From Pseudomonadota bacterium (GTDB taxonomy: Bacteria > Desulfobacterota > JAPLJL01): a stretch of 5,065 nucleotides of DNA. The notes under the pieces are model-generated. The model ran no database searches. It was given only the letters and a program-made list of their open reading frames with translations, and had not been told where the DNA came from. The stretch lies in contig JAPLJL010000202.1 in the NCBI GenBank assembly GCA_026388615.1, positions 1-5,065 of the forward strand, in the 5' to 3' direction. Positions 1 to 4,069 of this stretch are shown piece by piece. The translations under genes and the position numbers were made by a program. The first letter of the stretch is position 1, and every line of letters starts with the position of its first letter.

Positions 1-1
1 G

Positions 2-85
2 CTGGTCGATACCGTGGACGATTTCACCGGGGCGGCCACCTACCTGGCCATCGCCCGGGATTCGAAAATAAATCTTTTCATTTAA
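2..85 (+). CDS. C-terminal end of a probable DsrE/DsrF-family sulfur-relay protein (5' partial)
   Basis: An open frame enters from the left edge and ends at TAA 83-85, giving 27 residues that contain VDDFTGAATYLAIARDSKIN and finish in LFI. The pattern 'GAATYL-x-x-A-x-x-(S/A)-x-(I/V)-x-L-F' resembles the C-terminal strand and helix of small DsrE/TusD-like proteins, which carry or transfer persulfide sulfur in the cytoplasm. The next gene on the same strand is a TusA-family sulfur carrier, and DsrE and TusA genes are often adjacent, which supports the call. The 142-bp gap between them holds a palindromic repeat, so co-transcription is plausible but not shown. The N-terminus and any catalytic Cys lie outside the window. 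The assignment rests on a short tail plus context and could be wrong. Confidence 0.55.
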   Translation: MVDTVDDFTGAATYLAIARDSKINLFI

Positions 86-118
86 TATCGAAAAATGCGG
101 TTGATATTTCCGAATATC

Positions 119-178
119 TTGTAGTTGCCCGATTTATCGAGCGCTTTTAAAAACCGCCGATGAATCGGCAGACTACAA
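119..178. repeat. 60-bp palindromic intergenic element (TTGTAGT...ACTACAA)
   Basis: The element starts with TTGTAGT (119-125) and ends with the exact inverse ACTACAA (172-178). The arms continue inward imperfectly as TGCCCGATTTATCGAGCG against CGCCGATGAATCGGCA, around an AT-rich centre. Each arm is itself nearly palindromic around GAT..ATC. A half copy of the left arm lies at 1562-1585, so this is a dispersed family and not a local regulatory hairpin. It sits between the dsrE-like tail and tusA. On the plus strand it is followed by A residues, not T residues, so it does not look like a terminator for the upstream gene. Confidence 0.75.
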
Positions 179-227
179 AAAATCCCTTCATAAAAGATGA
201 TTTAATTAATTAAACAGCGATTAAGAA

Positions 228-455
228 ATGAAACCGAATAAAACCGTAGACTGCATCGGCCTTTTCTGCCCGATGCCGATCGTAAAAACCAAGGAAGAAA
301 TCGAGGGGATGAAATCCGGGGAGATCCTGGAAATAATTGCCGACGACCCCGGTTTTGAGAAGGACCTGCCCGCCTGGTGCGGGATGACCGGGGAGCAGTT
401 TTTGGAGATGAAAAAAGAAGGCGGACTGCTCAAAGGCTATGTGAAAAAGAAATAA
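228..455 (+). CDS. tusA: TusA-family sulfur carrier (sulfurtransferase)
   Basis: The 75-residue cytoplasmic protein has the usual TusA length and fold signature. It opens with D8-C9-I-G-L-F-C14-P-M-P17, the family 'L-D-x-x-G-L-x-C-P-x-P' motif, in which Cys14 matches the persulfide-carrying cysteine. It continues with IVKTKEEIEGM (helix 1), GEILEIIADDPGFEKDLPAWC51 (central strands and the typical 'D-P-G-x-x-x-D-I/L-P-x-W-C' segment) and ends GGLLKGYVKKK. TusA proteins receive persulfide from cysteine desulfurases or DsrE-type partners. They pass it on for tRNA thiolation, molybdenum-cofactor-related chemistry or, in sulfur-metabolising bacteria, dissimilatory sulfur transfer. The probable DsrE tail upstream hints at the last role, but this is inference. 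The start is the first ATG in a frame fully covered by the family motif. The Shine-Dalgarno is weak (TAAGAA abutting the ATG). Cys9 and Cys51 are additional cysteines. Confidence 0.93.
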   Translation: MKPNKTVDCIGLFCPMPIVKTKEEIEGMKSGEILEIIADDPGFEKDLPAWCGMTGEQFLEMKKEGGLLKGYVKKK

Positions 456-459
456 GACT

Positions 460-500
460 GTCATTGCGAGCCCGAGCTTGCCGAGGGCGTGGCAATCTTT
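460..500 (+). repeat. GTCATTGCGAG-type dispersed repeat, copy 1 (short form)
   Basis: GTCATTGCGAG (460-470) is followed by a GC-rich middle (CCCGAGCTTGCCGAGGG) and GGCGTGGCAATCTTT (486-500). The same ends recur at 974-1011 and, in full palindromic form, at 3723-3833. Repeats with GTCATTGCGAG...GTGGCAATCT ends are commonly seen in intergenic DNA of many environmental bacterial genomes. This copy begins five bases after the tusA stop codon and could be transcribed with it. Confidence 0.8.
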
Positions 501-520
501 ATTGTTTTTGTCGATGCAGG

Positions 521-540
521 GGAGCCCCATCGTGGGCTCC
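521..540 (+). terminator. Hairpin 7 nt before the DUF1232 start; weak terminator or translation-control stem
   Basis: GGAGCCC (521-527), a CATCGT loop and GGGCTCC (534-540) form a perfect 7-bp GC-rich stem, followed by AAATTTT and then the ATG at 548. The short mixed A/T tail makes it a poor rho-independent terminator for tusA. Its position means it would occupy the ribosome-binding region of the next gene. The only purine-rich stretch (AGGGGAG, 518-524) is partly inside the stem and too far from the ATG for a normal Shine-Dalgarno. Confidence 0.45.
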
Positions 541-547
541 AAATTTT

Positions 548-949
548 ATGAAGGTTAATGAAATTCGGGAACGTTGGAAAAGGTGGACCGACCGGCTCAA
601 GGTTGAAACCTACGCCATCTACCTGGCGATCAAAGATCCCCGGACTCCCTGGTACGCCAGGCTTTTGGCAGTTGCCGTCGTGGGTTATGCCTTCAGCCCG
701 ATCGACCTGATCCCGGATTTTATCCCGGTCCTCGGGTACCTGGACGATCTGGTCCTGATCCCTCTTGGGATTATCCTGGTTCGGAAGCTGATCCCGGAAG
801 ATGTTCTGGCCGACTGCCGGGAAAAATCACGGGAAGCAATCGGGCGGGGAAAACCCACGAACTGGATCGCCGCGGGGGTGATCATTATTATTTGGTTGCT
901 GATGGCGGGATTGATTGCCTATTATGTGATCGGTTATATACGGAAATGA
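548..949 (+). CDS. DUF1232 / YkvA-like small membrane protein
   Basis: The 133-residue protein carries the DUF1232 (YkvA-like) core at about residues 35-82, with the diagnostic run SPIDLIPDFIPVLGYLDDL at 50-68 followed by VLIPLGIILVRKLIP. The core is probably a membrane-embedded helical hairpin with conserved Asp residues. A second hydrophobic segment (about 106-129, GVIIIIWLLMAGLIAYYVIGY) is a clear transmembrane helix. The N-terminus (MKVNEIRERWKRW) is basic and amphipathic. The biochemical role of the family is not established. The frame is open upstream to 377, but residues before 548 come from tusA and the GTCATTGCGAG repeat read in another frame, so the ATG at 548 is preferred. No Shine-Dalgarno precedes it, and a GC-rich hairpin ends 7 nt upstream. 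Confidence 0.88.
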   Translation: MKVNEIRERWKRWTDRLKVETYAIYLAIKDPRTPWYARLLAVAVVGYAFSPIDLIPDFIPVLGYLDDLVLIPLGIILVRKLIPEDVLADCREKSREAIGRGKPTNWIAAGVIIIIWLLMAGLIAYYVIGYIRK

Positions 950-973
950 TGAGTAGAGTCCTTTTTTTGATTT

Positions 974-1012
974 GTCATTGCGAGCCCCGCTTTTTGGGGC
1001 GTGGCAATCTCT
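974..1012 (+). repeat. GTCATTGCGAG-type dispersed repeat, copy 2 (short form)
   Basis: GTCATTGCGAG (974-984) runs into a small stem, GCCCC-GCTTTTT-GGGGC (984-1000), then GTGGCAATCTC (1001-1011). It is the same repeat family as 460-500 and 3723-3833, with a different hairpin middle. It ends nine bases before the Shine-Dalgarno of the lipocalin-like gene, so it probably lies in the leader of that transcript or between promoter and gene. Confidence 0.8.
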
Positions 1013-1031
1013 CGAACCGGAAGGAGAAAAA

Positions 1032-1463
1032 ATGACGACCTTGAGCGAAAGAATTCTCGGCTGCTGGAGAATGGTTTCCTACGAATTTAAAGGCCCGGAT
1101 GGTCCGATCCCCCACGCCTGGGGCAAGGATCCCGTCGGGATCGCGATCATCGATAAAAGCGGCTACATGTCCGTCCAGATCATGCGCCGCGACCGCCCGC
1201 TTCTCGCCGGCAAGTCTTCGACCCCGGAGACAATCAAGGCCGCTTTTCAGGGATATACCGCGTATTTCGGCCCCTACCAGGTGAATGAGAAGGACGGCAC
1301 TTTTACCACCCGCGTGGAGGGCGCCGTGATCCCGGACTGGGTGGGGGGAGAGCAGTTCCGCTACGCGGAGGTTTCGGATACCCAGATAATTTTTCGTACC
1401 CCGCCGGTCCGGGTAGGAAAGACCGAGGCGGTGGGAAGGCTGGTCTGGGAGAAAATAAAATAG
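1032..1463 (+). CDS. Lipocalin-like domain protein
   Basis: The 143-residue protein fits the bacterial lipocalin-like family (Pfam Lipocalin_5 type) over its whole length. It shows LGCWRMVSYEF near the N-terminus (residues 9-19, the G-x-W lipocalin hallmark), GYMSVQIMRRDRP (44-56), AAFQGYTAYFGPYQV (70-84), then V100-P-D-W-V-G (100-105) and a terminal GRLVWEK (135-141). There is no signal peptide, so a cytoplasmic single-barrel protein is likely. The ligand is unknown, and members are often found near oxidoreductase or secondary-metabolism genes, none of which are seen here. The start at 1032 is chosen because AAGGAG (1021-1026) lies five bases upstream. The frame is open back to 972, but those 20 codons read through the GTCATTGCGAG repeat and lack family similarity. 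Confidence 0.87.
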   Translation: MTTLSERILGCWRMVSYEFKGPDGPIPHAWGKDPVGIAIIDKSGYMSVQIMRRDRPLLAGKSSTPETIKAAFQGYTAYFGPYQVNEKDGTFTTRVEGAVIPDWVGGEQFRYAEVSDTQIIFRTPPVRVGKTEAVGRLVWEKIK

Positions 1464-1476
1464 ATAGCAAGAATCA

Positions 1477-1557
1477 GGTCATAGGTGATGGGTGATCCTC
1501 CTACGCCAAGGCTCTGTAGGACAGGTAGGTCATAGGTGAAAGATCAAAGGGTAAGGA
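1477..1557. repeat. TCATAGG/TGATGGG degenerate heptamer repeats
   Basis: Two blocks share GGTCATAGGTGA (1477-1488 and 1528-1539). Read in sevens, the first is TCATAGG-TGATGGG-TGATCCT (1479-1499). The second is TCATAGG-TGAAAGA-TCAAAGG-GTAAGGA (1530-1557). Both therefore keep a 7-bp period while the unit drifts. The 17 bases at 1477-1493 are the exact reverse complement of 1844-1860. Confidence 0.65.
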
Positions 1558-1561
1558 AGAT

Positions 1562-1585
1562 TTGTAGTTGCCCGATTCATCGGGC
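1562..1585. repeat. Half copy of the TTGTAGT palindromic element
   Basis: TTGTAGTTGCCCGATTCATC followed by GGGC matches the left arm of the 119-178 element with two changes in the shared part. It contains a perfect small palindrome, GCCCGAT-TC-ATCGGGC (1570-1585). The right arm with ACTACAA is absent, so this is a truncated copy or a solo arm. Confidence 0.65.
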
Positions 1586-1646
1586 TATTTAAAGGTTAGT
1601 AACCAGTTATCATTTGTTTTTTATTATCCTGATCTATTCTTTTTTT

Positions 1647-1746
1647 TCATCCTGAGTGTTTTTTTGTCATCCTGAGCATTTCCTTTTTTGTCATCCTGAG
1701 CGTCAGCGAAGGATCTGGTTTTAAATCTTTCCAACGAAGAATGACA
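1647..1746. repeat. TCATCCTGAG dispersed repeat, three units and an inverted end
   Basis: TCATCCTGAG occurs exactly at 1647-1656, 1667-1676 and 1691-1700, separated by T-rich spacers of 10 and 14 bases. The third unit continues into CGTCAGCGAAGGATCT, the form usually seen in full copies of this family. An inverted end, GAAGAATGACA (1736-1746), pairs with TGTCAT at 1689-1694. The first two units look like repeated partial copies of the left end. Confidence 0.7.
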
Positions 1747-1750
1747 GCAT

Positions 1751-1785
1751 AAAAAATCAGAGGCCGGATCATCTGATCCGGCCTC
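1751..1785 (-). terminator. Strong intrinsic terminator for the minus-strand outer-membrane gene
   Basis: Positions 1760-1785 form a perfect 12-bp inverted repeat (GAGGCCGGATCA / TGATCCGGCCTC) with practically a 4-nt loop. On the minus strand it is followed, after TGA, by six T residues (the A run at 1751-1756). This is a textbook rho-independent terminator about 100 bases past the stop of the gene at 1889-2485. On the plus strand the stem is followed by CGTGTTTTGTT, so it may also work weakly for transcripts coming from the lipocalin-like gene. Confidence 0.85.
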
Positions 1786-1844
1786 CGTGTTTTGTTCTGG
1801 TTTGCTTTCTCTCTCCGCTTTTGTTTTCTGCCTCTTTTCTCTAA

Positions 1845-1879
1845 CCCATCACCTATGACCCATCACCCATCACCCATCA
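1845..1879. repeat. Five tandem CCCATCA-type heptamers
   Basis: Reading in sevens gives CCCATCA, CCTATGA, CCCATCA, CCCATCA, CCCATCA, with only the second unit diverged. The array ends nine bases before the TTA stop triplet of the minus-strand gene and lies inside its probable 3' untranslated region. The first two units and flanks (1844-1860) are an exact inverse of 1477-1493. Confidence 0.85.
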
Positions 1880-1888
1880 CCTGGTTAA

Positions 1889-2485
1889 TTAGAACTTCCC
1901 GAACTTGAACGTCAGCGTCCCGGTGACCCCGCTCAGGTCCATGTAATCGTATTCATAGAATTCATCGCCGGCGACTAGCCGGTACCCCAGGCCGAGATCG
2001 ATCCGGAAGAACTTGGTGACATTCATTTCCAGGTTAAGTTCGGGCTCAAAAACGAAGTAATCGTTGCTTTCCAACAGGGATTCATCATCGACATTATTCA
2101 TCATTGTAAGAGAGCCGCCCCCGATCAAGGCGAGGAAATTGCCATGAAACAATTTATCGGACCAGAATGTGTATCCCAGCTCCAATCCCCCGTAGCTGAA
2201 AGTAAGGTCGGCTTCCTCGGAAAGGTCCCCCTGTCCCTGGTTAAGATTGCTGAGCAGCACATAACCACCGCCGCCGACGGTCAATTGATGATCCAGGATC
2301 CAGCCGCCCCGGACCCCCACGACCGCGCCGGGCTCAAAATTGACGGCGGTCAATTTGACCACCGGGCCGCCGAACCCGCCGTGCTCGTGCTCGTGGTCAC
2401 CCTTGATCAACGTCTCCGGTTCCCCCGCCCGGGTCGAACCCGCGGTGACCGCCAGGATTGCCAGTACCATCAGAATCTTTTTCAT
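1889..2485 (-). CDS. Small outer-membrane beta-barrel-like protein, function unknown
   Basis: The 198-residue protein has a clean Sec signal peptide: MKKILMVLAILAVTAGSTRA, with probable cleavage before GE at 21. A short His/acid-rich linker, GDHEHEHGG (29-37), follows. The rest alternates hydrophobic and polar residues with Gly/aromatic-rich strands (GAVVGVRGGWIL, LTVGGGGYVLL, YGGLELGYTFW, FRIDLGLGYRL, GTLTFKFGKF). It ends in Phe, as many barrel proteins recognised by the Bam machinery do. At this size an eight-strand barrel is plausible. The likely location is the outer membrane, exposed to the periplasm at the HEHEH segment. I cannot assign a function. The start is secure: AAGGAGGT (2492-2499) lies six bases before the ATG. 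A strong terminator follows downstream. The preceding minus-strand gene is 206 bp away, so separate transcription is likely. Confidence 0.82.
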   Translation of the reverse strand: MKKILMVLAILAVTAGSTRAGEPETLIKGDHEHEHGGFGGPVVKLTAVNFEPGAVVGVRGGWILDHQLTVGGGGYVLLSNLNQGQGDLSEEADLTFSYGGLELGYTFWSDKLFHGNFLALIGGGSLTMMNNVDDESLLESNDYFVFEPELNLEMNVTKFFRIDLGLGYRLVAGDEFYEYDYMDLSGVTGTLTFKFGKF

Positions 2486-2506
2486 TTTTCTACCTCCTTT
2501 TTAAAA

Positions 2507-2555
2507 GCAATAACCAATTACCAAATTCCAATTACCAAACAGTAAATTCCAAACA
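2507..2555. repeat. CCAATTA/CCAAACA degenerate heptamer array
   Basis: Read in sevens from 2507 the sequence is GCAATAA, CCAATTA, CCAAATT, CCAATTA, CCAAACA, GTAAATT, CCAAACA. The 12-mer CCAATTACCAAA is exactly duplicated (2514-2525 and 2528-2539), 14 bases apart. The array begins eight bases beyond the Shine-Dalgarno of the minus-strand outer-membrane gene, so it probably lies in its leader or promoter region. Confidence 0.7.
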
Positions 2556-2623
2556 AGAAAATCAGAACTTATTTCACCGCCGGAAAACCTGCTGTTACCA
2601 AATATTTATTGTATTAAAACTCG

Positions 2624-2651
2624 AAACCAGAAACCATAAACCCGAAACCAT
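2624..2651. repeat. Four tandem AAACCNN heptamers
   Basis: Reading in sevens gives AAACCAG, AAACCAT, AAACCCG, AAACCAT. The unit differs from the neighbouring arrays but the period is the same. The array sits between the two minus-strand genes. On the minus strand a TACAAT box (2608-2613) lies just downstream of it and could be a -10 element for the outer-membrane gene, but no good -35 is seen at the right distance. Confidence 0.65.
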
Positions 2652-2667
2652 TTGTTTTTCTTCCGCT

Positions 2668-2688
2668 ATGCCCTATGCCCCACGCTCT
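2668..2688. repeat. ATGCCCT heptamer array, three units
   Basis: ATGCCCT, ATGCCCC and ACGCTCT follow each other at a 7-bp step, immediately past the stop codon (2692-2694) of the minus-strand nucleoside-hydrolase-like gene. Together with 2507-2555 and 2624-2651 it fills most of the 206-bp spacer. Confidence 0.55.
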
Positions 2689-2691
2689 TTT

Positions 2692-3654
2692 CTAAATCCC
2701 CAGGGCTTTCCTCAATGATCTCATAAATTCTTCTTCATTCAAATCTAACCAGACCTCGGCTAGGGGCCGGGAGGTATCCGCCGAGGCGAGAAAACGCGAC
2801 CAGGTCGGGGAAGCGCGGTCCAAGTCTTCCTCCAGGCGCAGGAATTCCGTCCGGGTGATGATCTCGGGATACAAAAGCCCGGAGAGCCCGACCGCGTCGA
2901 AGGGATAAAACCCGCCGGTGACGGGCTTTTGCAGGGTTATCCATTCCTCCGTTTGGCTCAACAGATATTTTGAATAAGGACTTTTCGCGGCTTTCGTCGC
3001 TTCCTGCCAGAGCTCGTAGGGAAAAACCACGTCTTCGGTCAGATCGAGGGGCGCGATGACCAGGTTGGTGGCCTTTTTCAGGACATAGTCAGCTGATTCC
3101 GGGTCCTTCTGGACATTGATGATATCGGCCTTCAGGTATCCCTCGGTCCCGTAAACCACCCCGGCCATCATCAGCATCCCGGCGGCCCGCGAGGCGCTTT
3201 CCGGGTAATTTTTTATGAAACTTGCCAGGTCGGTGGCGGCTCCGGTAGTAACTATCCAGACCTCGCCCGGGTGCGCGTCCACGATTTCCTTCATCCCCCG
3301 GGTGGCGTCGGTAACCAGCCACCGCTCCGGAATCCCTTCCGACCCCCGGAATACGGGAATGTCTGCCCGTTCGGCCAGCCGGGTTAATTTCAGGGCGCAG
3401 TCGTATGAGTTAAGTGAGGTCGTGTTCCCATGGGAAGCGACCAGTCCGAGGAGCTCGACCCCCGGGGTTCCCAGGGCGTAACCGAGGACATATCCGTCAT
3501 CCACTTCGTGGACCGCCGGCAGGCATACGGAGATGTCGGAGGAAAGAATGATTTTTCTCGGGGTGCCTGGAATTGATTCCCCGTCATGGCCGCAGGAAAG
3601 AAAAAGAAGAAAAACCGCCACTGTGATCCGTGTAACCAAGCGCGATCTCTTCAT
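2692..3654 (-). CDS. Diverged nucleoside-hydrolase-like (IUNH family) probable lipoprotein
   Basis: The 320-residue protein starts with a basic, hydrophobic leader ending LLFLSC21, a lipobox-like site (Phe at -3 is not ideal), so it is probably lipid-anchored in the envelope. The remainder follows the inosine-uridine-preferring nucleoside hydrolase fold. RKIILSSD40 and VDD53 match the N-terminal Asp cluster. Next come ELLGLVASHGN77, ADIPVFRG (97-104), GEVWIVTTGAATDLA (130-144), MLMMAGVVYG (160-169), IIN180-VQKDPESA, VIAPLDLT (199-206) and PFD253-AVGLSGLLYPE. Family members cleave N-ribosides using a Ca2+ held by Asp residues; equivalents of D10, D15 and D242 remain. D8 is replaced by Ser38, about eight residues are inserted between D10 and D14, E166 is replaced by Ile178 and the catalytic-side H241 by Phe252. 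Substrate and activity are therefore uncertain. The ATG at 3654 has only a weak Shine-Dalgarno. A weak promoter candidate (TTTACA at 3702-3707, AATATG at 3679-3684, minus strand) lies just upstream. Confidence 0.85.
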   Translation of the reverse strand: MKRSRLVTRITVAVFLLFLSCGHDGESIPGTPRKIILSSDISVCLPAVHEVDDGYVLGYALGTPGVELLGLVASHGNTTSLNSYDCALKLTRLAERADIPVFRGSEGIPERWLVTDATRGMKEIVDAHPGEVWIVTTGAATDLASFIKNYPESASRAAGMLMMAGVVYGTEGYLKADIINVQKDPESADYVLKKATNLVIAPLDLTEDVVFPYELWQEATKAAKSPYSKYLLSQTEEWITLQKPVTGGFYPFDAVGLSGLLYPEIITRTEFLRLEEDLDRASPTWSRFLASADTSRPLAEVWLDLNEEEFMRSLRKALGI

Positions 3655-3722
3655 TATTAATTAACCTAATGAAACATTCATATTCAGTCAAATGAAACCG
3701 TTGTAAAACAAAAATGAAGGTT

Positions 3723-3833
3723 GTCATTGCGAGCACATTCGTTTCACTTAGTGTAAACTCCGCGAAGCAATCTAAAATAATCAGGCGTCGGAGGATAGAT
3801 TGCCACGTCCGCCTGCGGCGAACTCGCAATGAC
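3723..3833. repeat. Full-length 111-bp palindromic GTCATTGCGAG element (MITE-like)
   Basis: GTCATTGCGAG (3723-3733) and CTCGCAATGAC (3823-3833) are perfect 11-bp inverted ends. A second inverted pair lies inside: GCAATCTA (3767-3774) and TAGATTGC (3796-3803). The whole element could fold into a long interrupted stem. The two short copies at 460-500 and 974-1012 correspond to the left end joined directly to the inner GTGGCAATCT part. No coding capacity is present. Confidence 0.85.
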
Positions 3834-3845
3834 CAGAAGCGGCTG

Positions 3846-3879
3846 CAGGATGACAAAGAGCGAAGGACTCAGAGTGACA
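3846..3879. repeat. Remnant of the TCATCCTGAG repeat family
   Basis: CAGGATGACA (3846-3855), AGAGCGAAGGA and CTCAGAGTGACA (3868-3879) are the inverse-orientation motifs of the family seen at 1647-1746 (CTCAGGATGA is the reverse complement of TCATCCTGAG). It sits 12 bases after the 111-bp element, so two repeat families are nested or abutting here. Confidence 0.55.
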
Positions 3880-3889
3880 TTTCCGGGGT

Positions 3890-3918
3890 TTGGCATCGGT
3901 CTTTTAAATGTGTATATT
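3890..3918 (+). promoter_or_regulatory. Sigma70-type promoter for the TRAP binding-protein gene
   Basis: TTGGCA (3890-3895) and TATATT (3913-3918) each match the -35 and -10 consensus at five of six positions, with the optimal 17-base spacer. Transcription would start near 3925, leaving a leader of about 145 bases before the ATG at 4070. It lies just past the repeat block and faces the plus-strand gene. Confidence 0.65.
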
Positions 3919-4069
3919 GACGCGGTAACCCAACAAAACAAACTGGTTCTACAGACTCAGAAAAGCCGGAAATTGCAATGAGGATGTTTGACGCAATGAG
4001 TCACAAGTAGTTGATATTGTTGATGAAATCGTTTGATACCCCGGCAGCAATCCATTAAACTTAACCTTC

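Larger units (their letters stand above)
1464..1888. other. 425-bp gene-free convergent spacer packed with repeats
   Basis: I see no convincing gene here. From left to right it holds TCATAGG/TGATGGG heptamer repeats (1477-1557) and a small stem CCTAC...GTAGG (1499-1520). It then has a half copy of the TTGTAGT element (1562-1585), three TCATCCTGAG units in T-rich DNA (1647-1700), a terminator (1751-1785), a pyrimidine-rich stretch (1786-1843) and five CCCATCA-type heptamers (1845-1879). It separates the plus-strand lipocalin-like gene from the minus-strand outer-membrane gene. Confidence 0.7.
3655..4069. other. 415-bp divergent intergenic region with repeat and promoter
   Basis: No gene of normal size is supported. 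It separates the minus-strand nucleoside-hydrolase-like gene from the plus-strand TRAP binding-protein gene. It holds a complete 111-bp palindromic repeat (3723-3833), a remnant of the TCATCCTGAG family (3846-3879), a sigma70-like promoter (3890-3918) and about 145 bases of probable leader. The leader contains a 10-codon ATG frame (3978-4010, MRMFDAMSHK), which I do not call as a gene. Confidence 0.7.

Noticed and set aside
377..547. Upstream extension of the DUF1232 reading frame by 57 codons
   Set aside because: It overlaps tusA in another frame and reads through the GTCATTGCGAG repeat; the residues have no family similarity, so the ATG at 548 is kept.
972..1031. Upstream extension of the lipocalin-like frame by 20 codons
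   Set aside because: It is the translation of a dispersed repeat, and a proper Shine-Dalgarno sits directly before 1032.
1845..1879. CRISPR array
   Set aside because: Units are seven bases and contiguous, without spacers; simple tandem heptamers.
2144..2545. 133-codon plus-strand open frame opposite the outer-membrane gene
   Set aside because: It is antisense to a gene with a signal peptide, Shine-Dalgarno and terminator, and its end runs into the heptamer arrays; there is no recognisable domain.
3723..3833. Structured RNA gene or riboswitch
   Set aside because: The palindrome recurs as short forms at unrelated loci, so a dispersed repeat explains it better than a specific RNA element.
3714..3941. 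Short open frames on both strands in the divergent spacer
   Set aside because: They are translations of the palindromic repeats and overlap the promoter; no signal of real protein.
3978..4010. Ten-codon leader frame MRMFDAMSHK before the TRAP gene
   Set aside because: Very short, weak ribosome-binding site, and no regulatory run of codons typical of attenuation; mentioned only as part of the leader.
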